Assembly: GCA_003367665.1 (NCBI GenBank)
Contig: QKXI01000001.1
Coordinates: forward strand, 248,001 to 312,000
Length of the DNA: 64,000 nucleotides
Direction: 5' to 3'
DNA from: Leifsonia sp. ku-ls
GTDB lineage: Bacteria; Actinomycetota; Actinomycetes; Actinomycetales; Microbacteriaceae
Shown: positions 38,327 to 46,086 of the stretch, piece by piece
How the letters are laid out: each line of letters starts with the position of its first letter
Position numbering within the stretch: position 1 is the first letter of the stretch
Notes under the pieces: generated by a model
Told to the model about the DNA's origin: nothing
Database searches by the model: none
Seen by the model: only the letters and a program-made list of their open reading frames with translations
Program-made: the position numbers and the translations under genes

Positions 38327-39088
38327 TCAGTCGTCCGCCCCACCATCCGCTGGGTCGTCGGCCCGGTCAAGGCGAGCGGCTGCCCCCTCAAGGAGGGGCA
38401 GGTCCTCGACGCCGACCAGGCGTGTGGTCACCGCGTACTCCACGAGCCGTGCCCGGCGGTTGGTGGCGAGCTTGCCGCGTCCGCCGCGCAGGCCGGCGAC
38501 CCCGAGCTTGTCGAGCTTGTCGCACACGTTGTCGAGCTTGCGGTTGAACGTGGTCATGCTCCAGCCCAGTCGCTCCGCCGCCTCCGCCGAGGTCGGGATG
38601 GTTCCTCGGCCCGGGACGGCCTGCGTCAGCACCCCCTCGGCCAGGGCGACGATGAGCTGGCGCTGGCTGGTGGTGAGCGTCACCGGAAGCACGGTGGTCG
38701 AGCCGCCGGAGGAGTCGACGCGCACCGTGGTGTCGAAGTAGTCCTCGTCGCTCGTGATGGTGAAGTCGTAGGTCGTGGCGCCGGCGCTGAACATGACGTG
38801 CATCGTCTGGAAGACGATGGGCAGCTTGGCGCCCGGCGCGAGCCAGGCCTGCATGGTCCCCGTCGCGTCGGTCACGGTGGCGGTGAGGAGGGTGCCGACG
38901 TTGCTCAGCCACCACATCCCGAAGTCGCGGCTGACCGTGAGGAAGCGCCGGTGCAGGTAGGGGTTGTCGTCGATGGTCAGCTCGGCCTCCCGGCCGATGC
39001 CGAACTCCGCGTCCGGCGCGACGCGGTACACCTCGCCGCAGTACTCCACGGTGAGCGGCGCCGCGGTGAGGTCGGTCTTCTCGGTCAT
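38327..39088 (-). CDS. FHA-like / winged-helix DNA-binding protein
   Basis: 253 residues. The N-terminal 110 or so look like an FHA beta-sandwich (FGIGREAELTIDDNPYLHRRF, then WWLSNVG), though the usual Ser and Asn positions are changed. Residues 130-215 form a winged helix-turn-helix (LTTSQRQLIVALAEG, SAEAAERLGWSMTTFNRKLD). The order FHA then HTH is the reverse of EmbR-type regulators. It overlaps the kinase gene by 4 bases, so it is the likely transcriptional output of the kinase. Targets unknown. Confidence 0.75.
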   Translation of the reverse strand: MTEKTDLTAAPLTVEYCGEVYRVAPDAEFGIGREAELTIDDNPYLHRRFLTVSRDFGMWWLSNVGTLLTATVTDATGTMQAWLAPGAKLPIVFQTMHVMFSAGATTYDFTITSDEDYFDTTVRVDSSGGSTTVLPVTLTTSQRQLIVALAEGVLTQAVPGRGTIPTSAEAAERLGWSMTTFNRKLDNVCDKLDKLGVAGLRGGRGKLATNRRARLVEYAVTTRLVGVEDLPLLEGAAARLDRADDPADGGADD

Positions 39089-40833
39089 GGCGCGCACGCC
39101 TTCAGCTGCTCGGACGTGCGGCCCGCCCGCACGGTGGCGACGTCGATGCAGACCGGGGCGCCTGGCGCGATGCCGGTGACGGTGACGGTGGGCCGGTCGG
39201 TGACGGACGGGCCGTTCGTCGTGCCCTCCTGCTGCCAGGTGAAGCGGTCGTCCTGCTGCGGGTGCTCCGTCTTCCAGGTGAACGTGGCGCTCGTGCCGTC
39301 CGGCGCGCGCACCGCGGAGACCAGGACGGGAGGCGGGACGACGGTGACCGCGATGCCGCCGTCGCCCCCGTCGCCGGCCCGGGGACTGCTCGGCGCGGAG
39401 GCCGGCGCGAGGACGTTCGCGAGGACGGCGGCGGCGACGACCAGCACGAGCACGGCGGCGGCGCCCGTGCCGATCCAGGCGAGGAGCCGCCGGCGCGGGT
39501 CGCGGACCGGCACGACGGCCTCGGCCGGGGCGGGCTGGTCGCCCGCGTCCTCGGACGTGGCGCGGGAACGGAGCACGGTGTTCTCCGGGACGCCGGTGGT
39601 GCCGTCCGGGACCTGGGCGGTGACCGGCACGACCCCGCGGAGACGGGTCGGCTCTGGCGCGGGCGCGTCGGGTGCGCTCGTCGGCGGCGGCGCGGACACG
39701 GTCACGTCCGGCGATGCGGAGGCGGCTGCGGGCTCGGGGGCGCCGGGTGCGGCCGCGGCTGGCCGTCCGGGCGCCGGCGACCGTCCCGCTGCGGCCGGCC
39801 GTGCGGGCGCGGCCGGCGCCTGCGCGCGGATCGTCGACACGGAGCGCGCCCGCGTCTCCTGCTCGCCGCCGTCGCCGGCCGGCGCCGGACGCACCTCGCC
39901 CAGGCTCAGGTTCGGCACGTCGATGCTCGTGGGCGCCAGCCCCAGCTCCAGCTCGACCCGCTGCAGCGCCCGTGCGAAGTCGACCGCCGACTGGTAGCGG
40001 TCCTCGCGCCGCGTCGCCATGCCCCGGCGCAGCGCGGAGGTCAGCGATGAGGGGACGTCGGTGCGCTCCAGCGGGGTGATCATCCCGCGCTCGATGCGTC
40101 CCATCAGGTCGAGGGTGCCATTGGAGCGGCCGGGGACCTCGAACGGCGTGCGTCCGGCGAGCAGGGTGTGCACCGTCGCGGCGAGCGAGAAGATGTCGCT
40201 CCGCACGTCGGGGTCAGGGTCGTCGGAGAACATCTCCGGCGGCGACCACGGTACGCTCAGGCCGACGCTGCGGCTGCCGGAGGTCGCGGTGTCCGACGGT
40301 TCGCGGCGCAGCTCCGACAGCGTCGTGGTGTGCACCGGGAGCTCCTCGAGGGCCGACGCGATGCCGAAGTCGGTCAGCGCCGGCCAGCCGAGCGCATTGG
40401 TGAGGACGTTGGCCGGTTTGATGTCGCGGTGCAGGATGCCGGCGGCGTGGGCCGTCGCGACGGCGCTGGAGAGCCGAACACCGGTGCGCAGCGCATCCTC
40501 TACGCCGATCCGCTCCCGCTTCAGCCGGTCGGCGAGCGACGGGCCGGAGCAGTACTCCATGACCAGGTACGGCCGGTCGTCGTCCGACACCCCGGCGTGG
40601 AAGATCGTCACGATGTACGGATGCGCCGAGAGCCGGGCCATCACGTTGGCCTCGGCGACGAAGCGGGCGCGCGCGGCCTCGTCCACCCCGTCGGTGAGCA
40701 GCACCTTCACGGCGACGCTGCGCCGGGGCAGGTCCTGCTCGTAGAGGAAGACGTCGGAGAACCCGCCGGACCCGAGCAGGCGGATGAAGTGGAAGCCGCC
40801 GAGCTCCGGCGGCTGCGACGCCATGCGCCTCAT
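39085..40833 (-). CDS. Membrane Ser/Thr protein kinase (PknB-like)
   Basis: 582 residues. The Hanks-type kinase domain has the glycine loop LGSGGFSDVF, lysine in VAVKVLL, HRDIKPANVL, and DFGIA, so it should be active. A long Pro/Ala linker leads to one membrane helix (about residues 480-502) and an external domain of about 80 residues that resembles FnIII with two cysteines. The ATG at 40833 overlaps the FHA stop as ATGA; an ATG three codons later is the alternative. It probably phosphorylates the FHA partners, MoxR/DUF58 components or itself. Confidence 0.9.
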   Translation of the reverse strand: MRRMASQPPELGGFHFIRLLGSGGFSDVFLYEQDLPRRSVAVKVLLTDGVDEAARARFVAEANVMARLSAHPYIVTIFHAGVSDDDRPYLVMEYCSGPSLADRLKRERIGVEDALRTGVRLSSAVATAHAAGILHRDIKPANVLTNALGWPALTDFGIASALEELPVHTTTLSELRREPSDTATSGSRSVGLSVPWSPPEMFSDDPDPDVRSDIFSLAATVHTLLAGRTPFEVPGRSNGTLDLMGRIERGMITPLERTDVPSSLTSALRRGMATRREDRYQSAVDFARALQRVELELGLAPTSIDVPNLSLGEVRPAPAGDGGEQETRARSVSTIRAQAPAAPARPAAAGRSPAPGRPAAAAPGAPEPAAASASPDVTVSAPPPTSAPDAPAPEPTRLRGVVPVTAQVPDGTTGVPENTVLRSRATSEDAGDQPAPAEAVVPVRDPRRRLLAWIGTGAAAVLVLVVAAAVLANVLAPASAPSSPRAGDGGDGGIAVTVVPPPVLVSAVRAPDGTSATFTWKTEHPQQDDRFTWQQEGTTNGPSVTDRPTVTVTGIAPGAPVCIDVATVRAGRTSEQLKACAP

Positions 40834-42123
40834 CCGGCCGCCTCGACGGTCAGCGTGGCGCCGCTGCCCAGGTCGATGATCGTGCCGAGCACCACCGTGG
40901 TGGGCTCCCCGCTGCGCAGCTTCTGCGGCGAGCTGCCCGGCAGCACGATCATCGTGCCGTTGCGGGAGTGCAGGTCGGTGACCACGACGCTGTCGCCCTC
41001 GACCGCGACGGCGACGTGGGAGCGGGAGATGTCGTCCTCCGCGCTCGTGAGCGTGACCGGCCGCGCGCCGCGCAGCGACGGGACGGCCGTGACGCTCGGG
41101 GCACGACCGACCACCACGGGCACGGACAGCGGTTCGCGCCGGCCGTCGGAGAGCAGCACGGCGTAGGCCTGCGGCGTCGGCGCGGGCGCCGCCTCCGGGG
41201 CGGGCGCCGCGGGGCGTTCCGGAAGGTCGCCGCTCATCACGGTGAGGCCGTCGTGGTCGCCGGCGAGCCGGCCGGAGGGGGAACGAGTCGGTGATGAAGC
41301 CGGGAACGTCGATGCGCGCGGGCGCCGCGTCCTCCTCCTCGGGCCGGACCGCGGCGTCCTCGACGCTGCGCACCATGGTCGCGCCGAACAGGTGGTCGTA
41401 CCCGGGCTCCGGCTCCGGGGACGCGGGAACGGGCGCGTCGGGAACGTCGGCGATCGTCGACTCGGGGACGCGCGTGTGCGGGTCGGGCTCGGGCGACGCC
41501 GAGTCCGCGAACGGCTCCACGGCGGGACCGGCGACGATCGGAACGGAGTCGGCGACCACGGCCGCGGCAGCCGGCACGGCCTCCGGCGAAGCAGGCGACG
41601 GAGCCGATCCGGGCGGCGCGGCAAGCGGCACACCCTCCACCGGCCCGGTCTCACGGTCGCGCTTCGGCGGGGCGGCGATGGTCGCCCCCACCTCCTCCGC
41701 GGCCGTGGACGTCGTCCAGCGTACGGCGGACGCCCGCACCACGCCGTCCGCCAGCGGCAGCGTCGTCCCCGACGCCGCCGGCCCGAGCGTCGCCGCCTCC
41801 ACGCCCGGGAGCTGCAGCTCGACCCAGGACGACACGCCGGTCGCCTCGACCGACCGCTCCGCGCCGTCCTCGGACACGGTCGCGACGCCCGCGCCGCGCA
41901 CGGCCAGGAGCGCGGCGCCCGCGGAGACGTCGAGCAGGGCGAACGAGGGCGTACGGCTCAGGCCGTTCGCGACGAGGGCGTCCAGCGTCTCGGCGAAGCC
42001 CGCGCGCACGGCGTCGAGCAGGGCGCGCAGCCGGGCGTCGTCCTGATCGGCCACGAGCAGCGCCCGGCCGCCGCCCGCGACGACCGCCCACTCCCCTGCC
42101 GCCGTCTGCTGAACCTCGAACAC
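40830..42123 (-). pseudogene. FHA-domain protein gene broken by a one-base frameshift
   Basis: The N-terminal half (from GTG 42123, VFEVQQTAAGEWAVVAGGG) reads in one frame to FITDSFP. The C-terminal half, with a good FHA domain (VVVGRAPS, DDISRSHVAVAVEGD, DLHSRNGTMIVLPG), reads in the +1 frame to the stop at 40830. The switch falls in a run of five C on the coding strand (41277-41281): removing one C restores a protein of about 430 residues. In the first frame no stop occurs before the kinase gene ends, so unshifted translation would fuse into the kinase. It may be a sequencing error, a mutation or a CCC-C +1 frameshift. Confidence 0.75.
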
Positions 42124-42263
42124 GGACGAACTGCTCCCTCGGCTACGTGTGTCGGACCCGGCCGCCGACGCACCACGACGGCGGTCACGATCCCGGTCGG
42201 AGTCTCTTCCCCGCCGACGATTCAACCACGTCCCGGCCGCAGAGGTCGACGCGCGGGCCGCGG

Positions 42264-43082
42264 TCAGTCGCGCGGCCGGGTGTCCTCGAGGTGGTGACGG
42301 TCGTCGCCGTCGGCCCGGTCGCGGGTGTCGACGGGCGCCGCCGCGTCCGCCCCGGTCGTCGTCTCGACCACGATCACCGTGATGTTGTCGTGCCCGCCCG
42401 CCTCGTTCGCCGCGTCCACGAGTGCCGACGCGGGATCGGACGGGCTGGTGGCGAGGATCTCGGCGATGCGGCGGTCGTCCAGTTCGCGCGTCAGCCCGTC
42501 GGAGCAGACCAGGAACACCTGCCGGCCCTCCTCGGGGAGGAGGGTGCTGTCGGTGTCGACGAAGTCCTCCGCGCCGAGCGCGCGCGTGATGACGTTGCGC
42601 TCCGGATGCACGGCCGCCTGCGCCTCCGAGATGAGACCGGCGTCCACCAGCTCCTGCACCGCCGAGTGGTCGATGGTGAGCTGCCGCAGCTCCCGGCCGT
42701 CCCAGGAGTACACCCGCGAGTCGCCGACGTTGACGACCATCCACTGCTCCGCGGCCAGCTCGGGGACGCGAACGCGGACGATCCCGGCGAGCGTGGTCCC
42801 CGCGACGGCGGCGCCGGACTCGTCGGCGCCGGACAGCGCCCGGACGGCCGCGTTGGCCTCGTCGATCGCGGCGATGACCTCGTCCGGGGTGGGACGCGTG
42901 CCGGCCGGCAGCGTGCGGGCGAGGCTCTCGACCGCGGTGCGGCTCGCCAGGTCCCCCCTGGCGTGGCCGCCCATGCCGTCGGCGACCACGAACACCGGGT
43001 CCTGCGCGAGCGCGCTGTCCTCGTTGACGTGCCGGACGGCGCCCGTGTCGCTGCGCACCGTCACGCCGACGAGAGAGCTCAT
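42264..43082 (-). CDS. PP2C-family Ser/Thr protein phosphatase
   Basis: 272 residues. The metal-binding motifs are all present: VFVVADGMGGHARGD, VNVGDSRVY, VCSDGLT and GGHDNITVIVV. PP2C enzymes use two manganese or magnesium ions. It would reverse the action of the kinase encoded two genes downstream. The ATG overlaps the terC stop as ATGA, and 140 bases of uncertain content separate it from the following FHA gene. Confidence 0.93.
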   Translation of the reverse strand: MSSLVGVTVRSDTGAVRHVNEDSALAQDPVFVVADGMGGHARGDLASRTAVESLARTLPAGTRPTPDEVIAAIDEANAAVRALSGADESGAAVAGTTLAGIVRVRVPELAAEQWMVVNVGDSRVYSWDGRELRQLTIDHSAVQELVDAGLISEAQAAVHPERNVITRALGAEDFVDTDSTLLPEEGRQVFLVCSDGLTRELDDRRIAEILATSPSDPASALVDAANEAGGHDNITVIVVETTTGADAAAPVDTRDRADGDDRHHLEDTRPRD

Positions 43083-44146
43083 GTTCTGGGGTCCTCCTGC
43101 GTGCCGTCGGCGGCCGCGTTCTCGGCCTCGACCTCATCCGGGTCGTCGCCGTGGATGGCCGCGGCGACGCTGGTTCCGCTCCTGCGCAGCTTCACCAGAC
43201 TTGCAATCGTAGCGACAAGCATCGCACCGAGGATGACGGCCAGCGACGTCCACGTGCTGATGTCGGGCGCCCACTCGATATGCCGGCCGCCGTTGATGAA
43301 CGGGAGCTCGTTCTCGTGCATGGCGTGGAAGATCAGCTTCACGCCGATGAAGGCGAGGATGAACGCGATGCCGTACTTGAGGTACACCAGCTTGTCGAGC
43401 AGGTGGCCGAGCAGGAAGTAGAGCTGGCGGAGGCCCATCAGTGCGAACACGTTGGCGGTGAACACGATGAACGGGCTCTGCGTGATGCCGAAGATCGCCG
43501 GGATGGAGTCGAGCGCGAACAGCAGGTCGGTGGTGCCGAGGGCGAGGAACACGATGATGAGCGGCGTGAACATGCGCCGGCCGTCCACGGTGGTGCGCAG
43601 GTGGTTGCCCTCGTACTGGCTCGACACCTTGAGGTGCTTTCGCGCGAAGCGGATGAACCAGGAGTCCTCCTCGCCCTCGTCCTCGTGGCTGCCGAACGCC
43701 TGGTTGAACGCCGTCCACAGCAGGAAGGCGCCGAACAGGTAGAAGATCGAGCTGAAGCTGGCGATCAGGCCGGCGCCAAGGAGGATGAAGACGCCGCGGA
43801 AGATCAGGGCGAGGATGATGCCCACCATGAGCACCTCCTGCTGGTACTTCCTCGGCACCTGGAACCTCGCCATGATGATGACGAACACGAAGAGGTTGTC
43901 GATGCTGAGGCTGTACTCGGTCAGCCAGCCGGCGAGGAACTGCCCGGCGTGCTCGGCATCCCCGATCAGCAGCATGAGCAGCGCGAAGACGAGCGCCAGG
44001 GCGACGTAGAAGCTGACCCAGAGCGCCGACTCCTTCGCGCTCGGGATGTGCGGCCGCTTGAAGATGATCAGCAGATCGAAGGCGAGGATCAGCAGGAGGA
44101 CGACGAAGGAGCCGATCTCGAACCAGAGGGGCAGAGCGACGTTCAC
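43079..44146 (-). CDS. terC: TerC-family membrane protein (probable manganese exporter)
   Basis: 355 residues with about nine membrane helices. TerC signatures are SLSIDNLFVFVIIM and the matching TTDLLFALDSIPAIFGI, with acidic residues in the membrane. Family members are linked to Mn(II) export and to metalation of secreted proteins. The GTG at 44146 has the ribosome site AAAGG 6 bases upstream. That site is embedded in the expression platform of a Mn riboswitch, which supports the manganese assignment. First gene of the terC-PP2C-FHA-kinase-FHA/HTH operon. Confidence 0.9.
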   Translation of the reverse strand: MNVALPLWFEIGSFVVLLLILAFDLLIIFKRPHIPSAKESALWVSFYVALALVFALLMLLIGDAEHAGQFLAGWLTEYSLSIDNLFVFVIIMARFQVPRKYQQEVLMVGIILALIFRGVFILLGAGLIASFSSIFYLFGAFLLWTAFNQAFGSHEDEGEEDSWFIRFARKHLKVSSQYEGNHLRTTVDGRRMFTPLIIVFLALGTTDLLFALDSIPAIFGITQSPFIVFTANVFALMGLRQLYFLLGHLLDKLVYLKYGIAFILAFIGVKLIFHAMHENELPFINGGRHIEWAPDISTWTSLAVILGAMLVATIASLVKLRRSGTSVAAAIHGDDPDEVEAENAAADGTQEDPRT

Positions 44147-44152
44147 GGGGAA

Positions 44153-44307
44153 CCTTTCGAAGGGCGCGGCAACAGGCCGAAAGTCTCTCCCGCACCTCGC
44201 GGTGCCGCTGCGCCCGGGACCTCGCCTTCGCGATCCGTGATGACGTGCGCAGCATCGGCGCGGTGCGGTCTCCCCCACCGGGCCGTCCGGGATACTCCCC
44301 TTCGCTT
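44153..44307 (-). ncRNA. yybP-ykoY (Mn2+-sensing) riboswitch upstream of terC
   Basis: The transcript begins AGCGAAGGGGAGUAUCCC (44305-44288) and ends GGGAGAGACUUUCGG (44191-44177), with ACGUCA between them, matching the conserved GGGGAGUA, CGUCA and GAGACYUU blocks of this class. Closing stem P1 is CGAAGG (44304-44299) with CUUUCG (44183-44178). The same CUUUCG can instead pair with CGAAAG (44159-44154), which covers the terC ribosome site. Mn binding would hold P1 together and open translation. Confidence 0.82.
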
Positions 44308-44312
44308 CCGAC

Positions 44313-44318
44313 ATCCTA
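44313..44318 (-). promoter_or_regulatory. -10 box of the terC/riboswitch transcript
   Basis: TAGGAT placed about 7 bases before the first conserved base of the riboswitch, so the RNA would begin almost exactly with the aptamer. No convincing -35 box. Confidence 0.5.
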
Positions 44319-44434
44319 GCCGCCACCGACCCTCCTGCGGTGCGGCGCCTCTCCGGTCGAGGGAACCTGCCGTGGACGCACGTGCCTCTGCGGCGTGTCG
44401 CGTGCACGGGATGCGCAGCGAGTAGGGTGCGGGC

Positions 44435-44662
44435 GTGGAACGGGAAGGGTTCGAGAGCTCGGTGATCGCGTCGGCGGGGTACGACGAAGGGGTGCAGACG
44501 CTGGAGGTCGAGTTCGTGTCGGGCGAGGTCTACCGGTACCGGCTCGTGCCGCGCCGGGTGTGGCGGGAACTGCGCTCGGCGTCCTCGGCGGGTGCGTACT
44601 TCTCCGCGGCGATCCGCGGTCGCTACCCGGAGGAGTGGATGCCGCGCGGCGGCACGGTCTGA
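44435..44662 (+). CDS. KTSC-domain protein
   Basis: 75 residues, almost entirely one KTSC domain: SSVIASAGYDEGVQTLEVEF, then VYRYRLVPRRVWRELRSASSAG and YFSAAIRGRYPEEWM. The domain is named after the C-terminus of some lysyl-tRNA synthetases and its function is unknown. The GTG is 6 bases from a TAGGGT -10 box (44423-44428), so the mRNA is probably leaderless. Confidence 0.85.
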   Translation: MEREGFESSVIASAGYDEGVQTLEVEFVSGEVYRYRLVPRRVWRELRSASSAGAYFSAAIRGRYPEEWMPRGGTV

Positions 44663-44677
44663 CGCTCGCCGCACACG

Positions 44678-44717
44678 CGAGAAGCCCTCCCGGACAGGTG
44701 TCTGGGAGGGCTTCTCG
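44678..44717. terminator. Two-way terminator between the KTSC gene and tRNA-Glu
   Basis: Perfect 14-base arms CGAGAAGCCCTCCC/GGGAGGGCTTCTCG (44678-44691 and 44704-44717) with a 12-base loop. Rightward it is followed by TGGTGTTGTG. It ends both the KTSC transcript and the tRNA precursor. Confidence 0.85.
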
Positions 44718-44725
44718 TGGTGTTG

Positions 44726-44798
44726 TGACCCCAGCGGGATTTGAACCCGCGTTACCGCCGTGAGAGGGCGACGTCCTAGGCCGCTAGACGATGGGGCC
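44726..44798 (-). tRNA. tRNA-Glu (anticodon CUC)
   Basis: 73-base cloverleaf. Acceptor GGCCCCA pairs with TGGGGTC and the discriminator base is A; the anticodon loop CTCTCAC holds CUC; the T arm is GCGGG-TTCAAAT-CCCGC. CCA is not encoded. Confidence 0.95.
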
Positions 44799-44881
44799 GT
44801 CTGGCAACGAGAAGATCTTGCCACAGATGGGGTTCGCGTGCCAAAACGGGCCGTGCGTCCCGGGCGCGTCGCGGGGCCCGA

Positions 44882-45799
44882 TCAGGCGAGGACGCGCAGC
44901 ACGCCGGGCGCGACGGCGACCTCGATCGGGAGGGGGCCGATACGCTCGCCGTCGGCGTAGGCCACGATGTCGTCCGCCTCGATGCGTGCGGCGGCGACCG
45001 GCAGGATGGTCACCTCCGGGAGGCCGGTGTGTTCGCCGCGGAAGACCGAGGGGAACACGCGCAGGAACCGCCGCCGCGTCATCCGCCCGACGATGAACAG
45101 GTCGAGCCGGCCGTCGGCGAGGTCGGCGTCCGGCACGATCCGCATCCCGCCGCCGAGCGACCGGTTGTTGGCGACCGACACGAGCATGGCGTCCACCTCG
45201 ATGACCCGCCCGTCGGCGTGGATGCGGTAACGGCGCGGCCGCAGGGTCGCCAGCTCGCGCAGCAGGGCGACGACGTACCGGCTGCGCCCGCGCGGCCGGG
45301 TCATCCGGTTGGCACGCTCGTTGACGACCGCGTCGAACCCGGCGGACACCACGCAACCGAACCACGTGGTGAGCTCCCCGTGCCGGATGGTGCCGGCGTC
45401 GATCGTGCGCGGCTCCCGCTGCAGCGCCGCGAGCAGCAGGTCGATGGCGGCCTCGGTGTCCCGAATCGGGATGCCCAGCCCGTCGGCGAGGTCGTTGCCG
45501 GTCCCGCTCGGCACGATCCCGAGCGGGAGGCCGGTGCCGGCGACGAGGTCGATGCCCAGGTTGGCCATGCCGTCGCAACCCACGACGACGAGCGCGTCCG
45601 GCGGCTCGGCGGCGTCGTGCAGCGCCCGCGAGGTCTCCCGGCGCAGCAGCTCCAGGTTGGCCTCGTCCATCGCGACGACGTGGTGCCCCGCCTCCCGCAG
45701 CCGCTCCACGACCCGCGGGCCGACGTCCCGCCGATGCCCGAACGACGCCATGGGGTTGACCGCGACGACGACGGTCCGCACAGCAGCGGTCACGCCCAC
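44882..45799 (-). CDS. Diacylglycerol kinase-family lipid kinase with an altered ATP loop
   Basis: 305 residues. DAGK-catalytic fold with PSGTGNDLADGLGI and, near the C-terminus, DLFIVGRMTRR and AYADGERIGPLP. The glycine-rich loop that is normally GGDGT(V/I)NE reads VVGCDGMANLG: Gly to Cys and Thr to Met. It may still be a lipid kinase (YegS/DgkB type) with altered nucleotide binding. The GTG at 45799 is taken; a GTG two codons later is possible. Confidence 0.85.
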   Translation of the reverse strand: MGVTAAVRTVVVAVNPMASFGHRRDVGPRVVERLREAGHHVVAMDEANLELLRRETSRALHDAAEPPDALVVVGCDGMANLGIDLVAGTGLPLGIVPSGTGNDLADGLGIPIRDTEAAIDLLLAALQREPRTIDAGTIRHGELTTWFGCVVSAGFDAVVNERANRMTRPRGRSRYVVALLRELATLRPRRYRIHADGRVIEVDAMLVSVANNRSLGGGMRIVPDADLADGRLDLFIVGRMTRRRFLRVFPSVFRGEHTGLPEVTILPVAAARIEADDIVAYADGERIGPLPIEVAVAPGVLRVLA

Positions 45800-46086
45800 G
45801 ATGATGGCACAGGGGCGGGCGGGGGGCCGTCGGCGCGCCAGGGCGGGTGGGCGCGGCGTTCGGTGGGGGCGGCGCGGCGGCGGCAGCGGCGGGCGGCATG
45901 GCGGCGGGCGCCGGCGGCGGCATCGCGGCGGATGGCGGGCGCAGCATCGGCCTCACCGCAAAGTGCCGGCGCGGCCTCCCGGCGGCCGGCCGCCCGAGCC
46001 ATCGCCACGCCACAAAGGGCGCCGCAGCGGAGCGGGCGGCCGGCGCACCATCACCGGGTCGGCGGCGGGCGTAGCTGGCGGGCGCG
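45800..46086. other. GC-rich low-complexity intergenic region
   Basis: 287 bases between the lipid kinase and the copper ATPase, both leftward. It is dominated by GGC/GCG repeats. Open frames here encode only Ala/Gly/Pro/Arg-rich sequence without a ribosome site or homology I recognise. I see no RNA gene or terminator. Confidence 0.6.

Noticed and set aside
33565-38547. Plus-strand open frame of 1660 codons opposite the Ig-repeat gene
   Set aside because: It is Arg/His/Val-rich without domains, as expected for the antisense of a high-GC gene with strong third-position bias. The minus-strand frame has clear domains.
41237-41280. Independent start for the C-terminal FHA gene at ATG 41237
   Set aside because: There is no ribosome site or -10 box, and the upstream half has no stop of its own. 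One frameshifted gene explains both halves better.
39085-43137. Single 1350-codon gene covering PP2C, FHA and kinase
   Set aside because: Only the N-terminal FHA half and the kinase are in their true frame. The PP2C part and the C-terminal FHA part are shadows, and those genes read well in other frames.
45847-46074. Ala/Gly-rich frame in the lipid kinase-copB gap
   Set aside because: Low-complexity GGC/GCG sequence, no ribosome site or -10 box, no conserved pattern.
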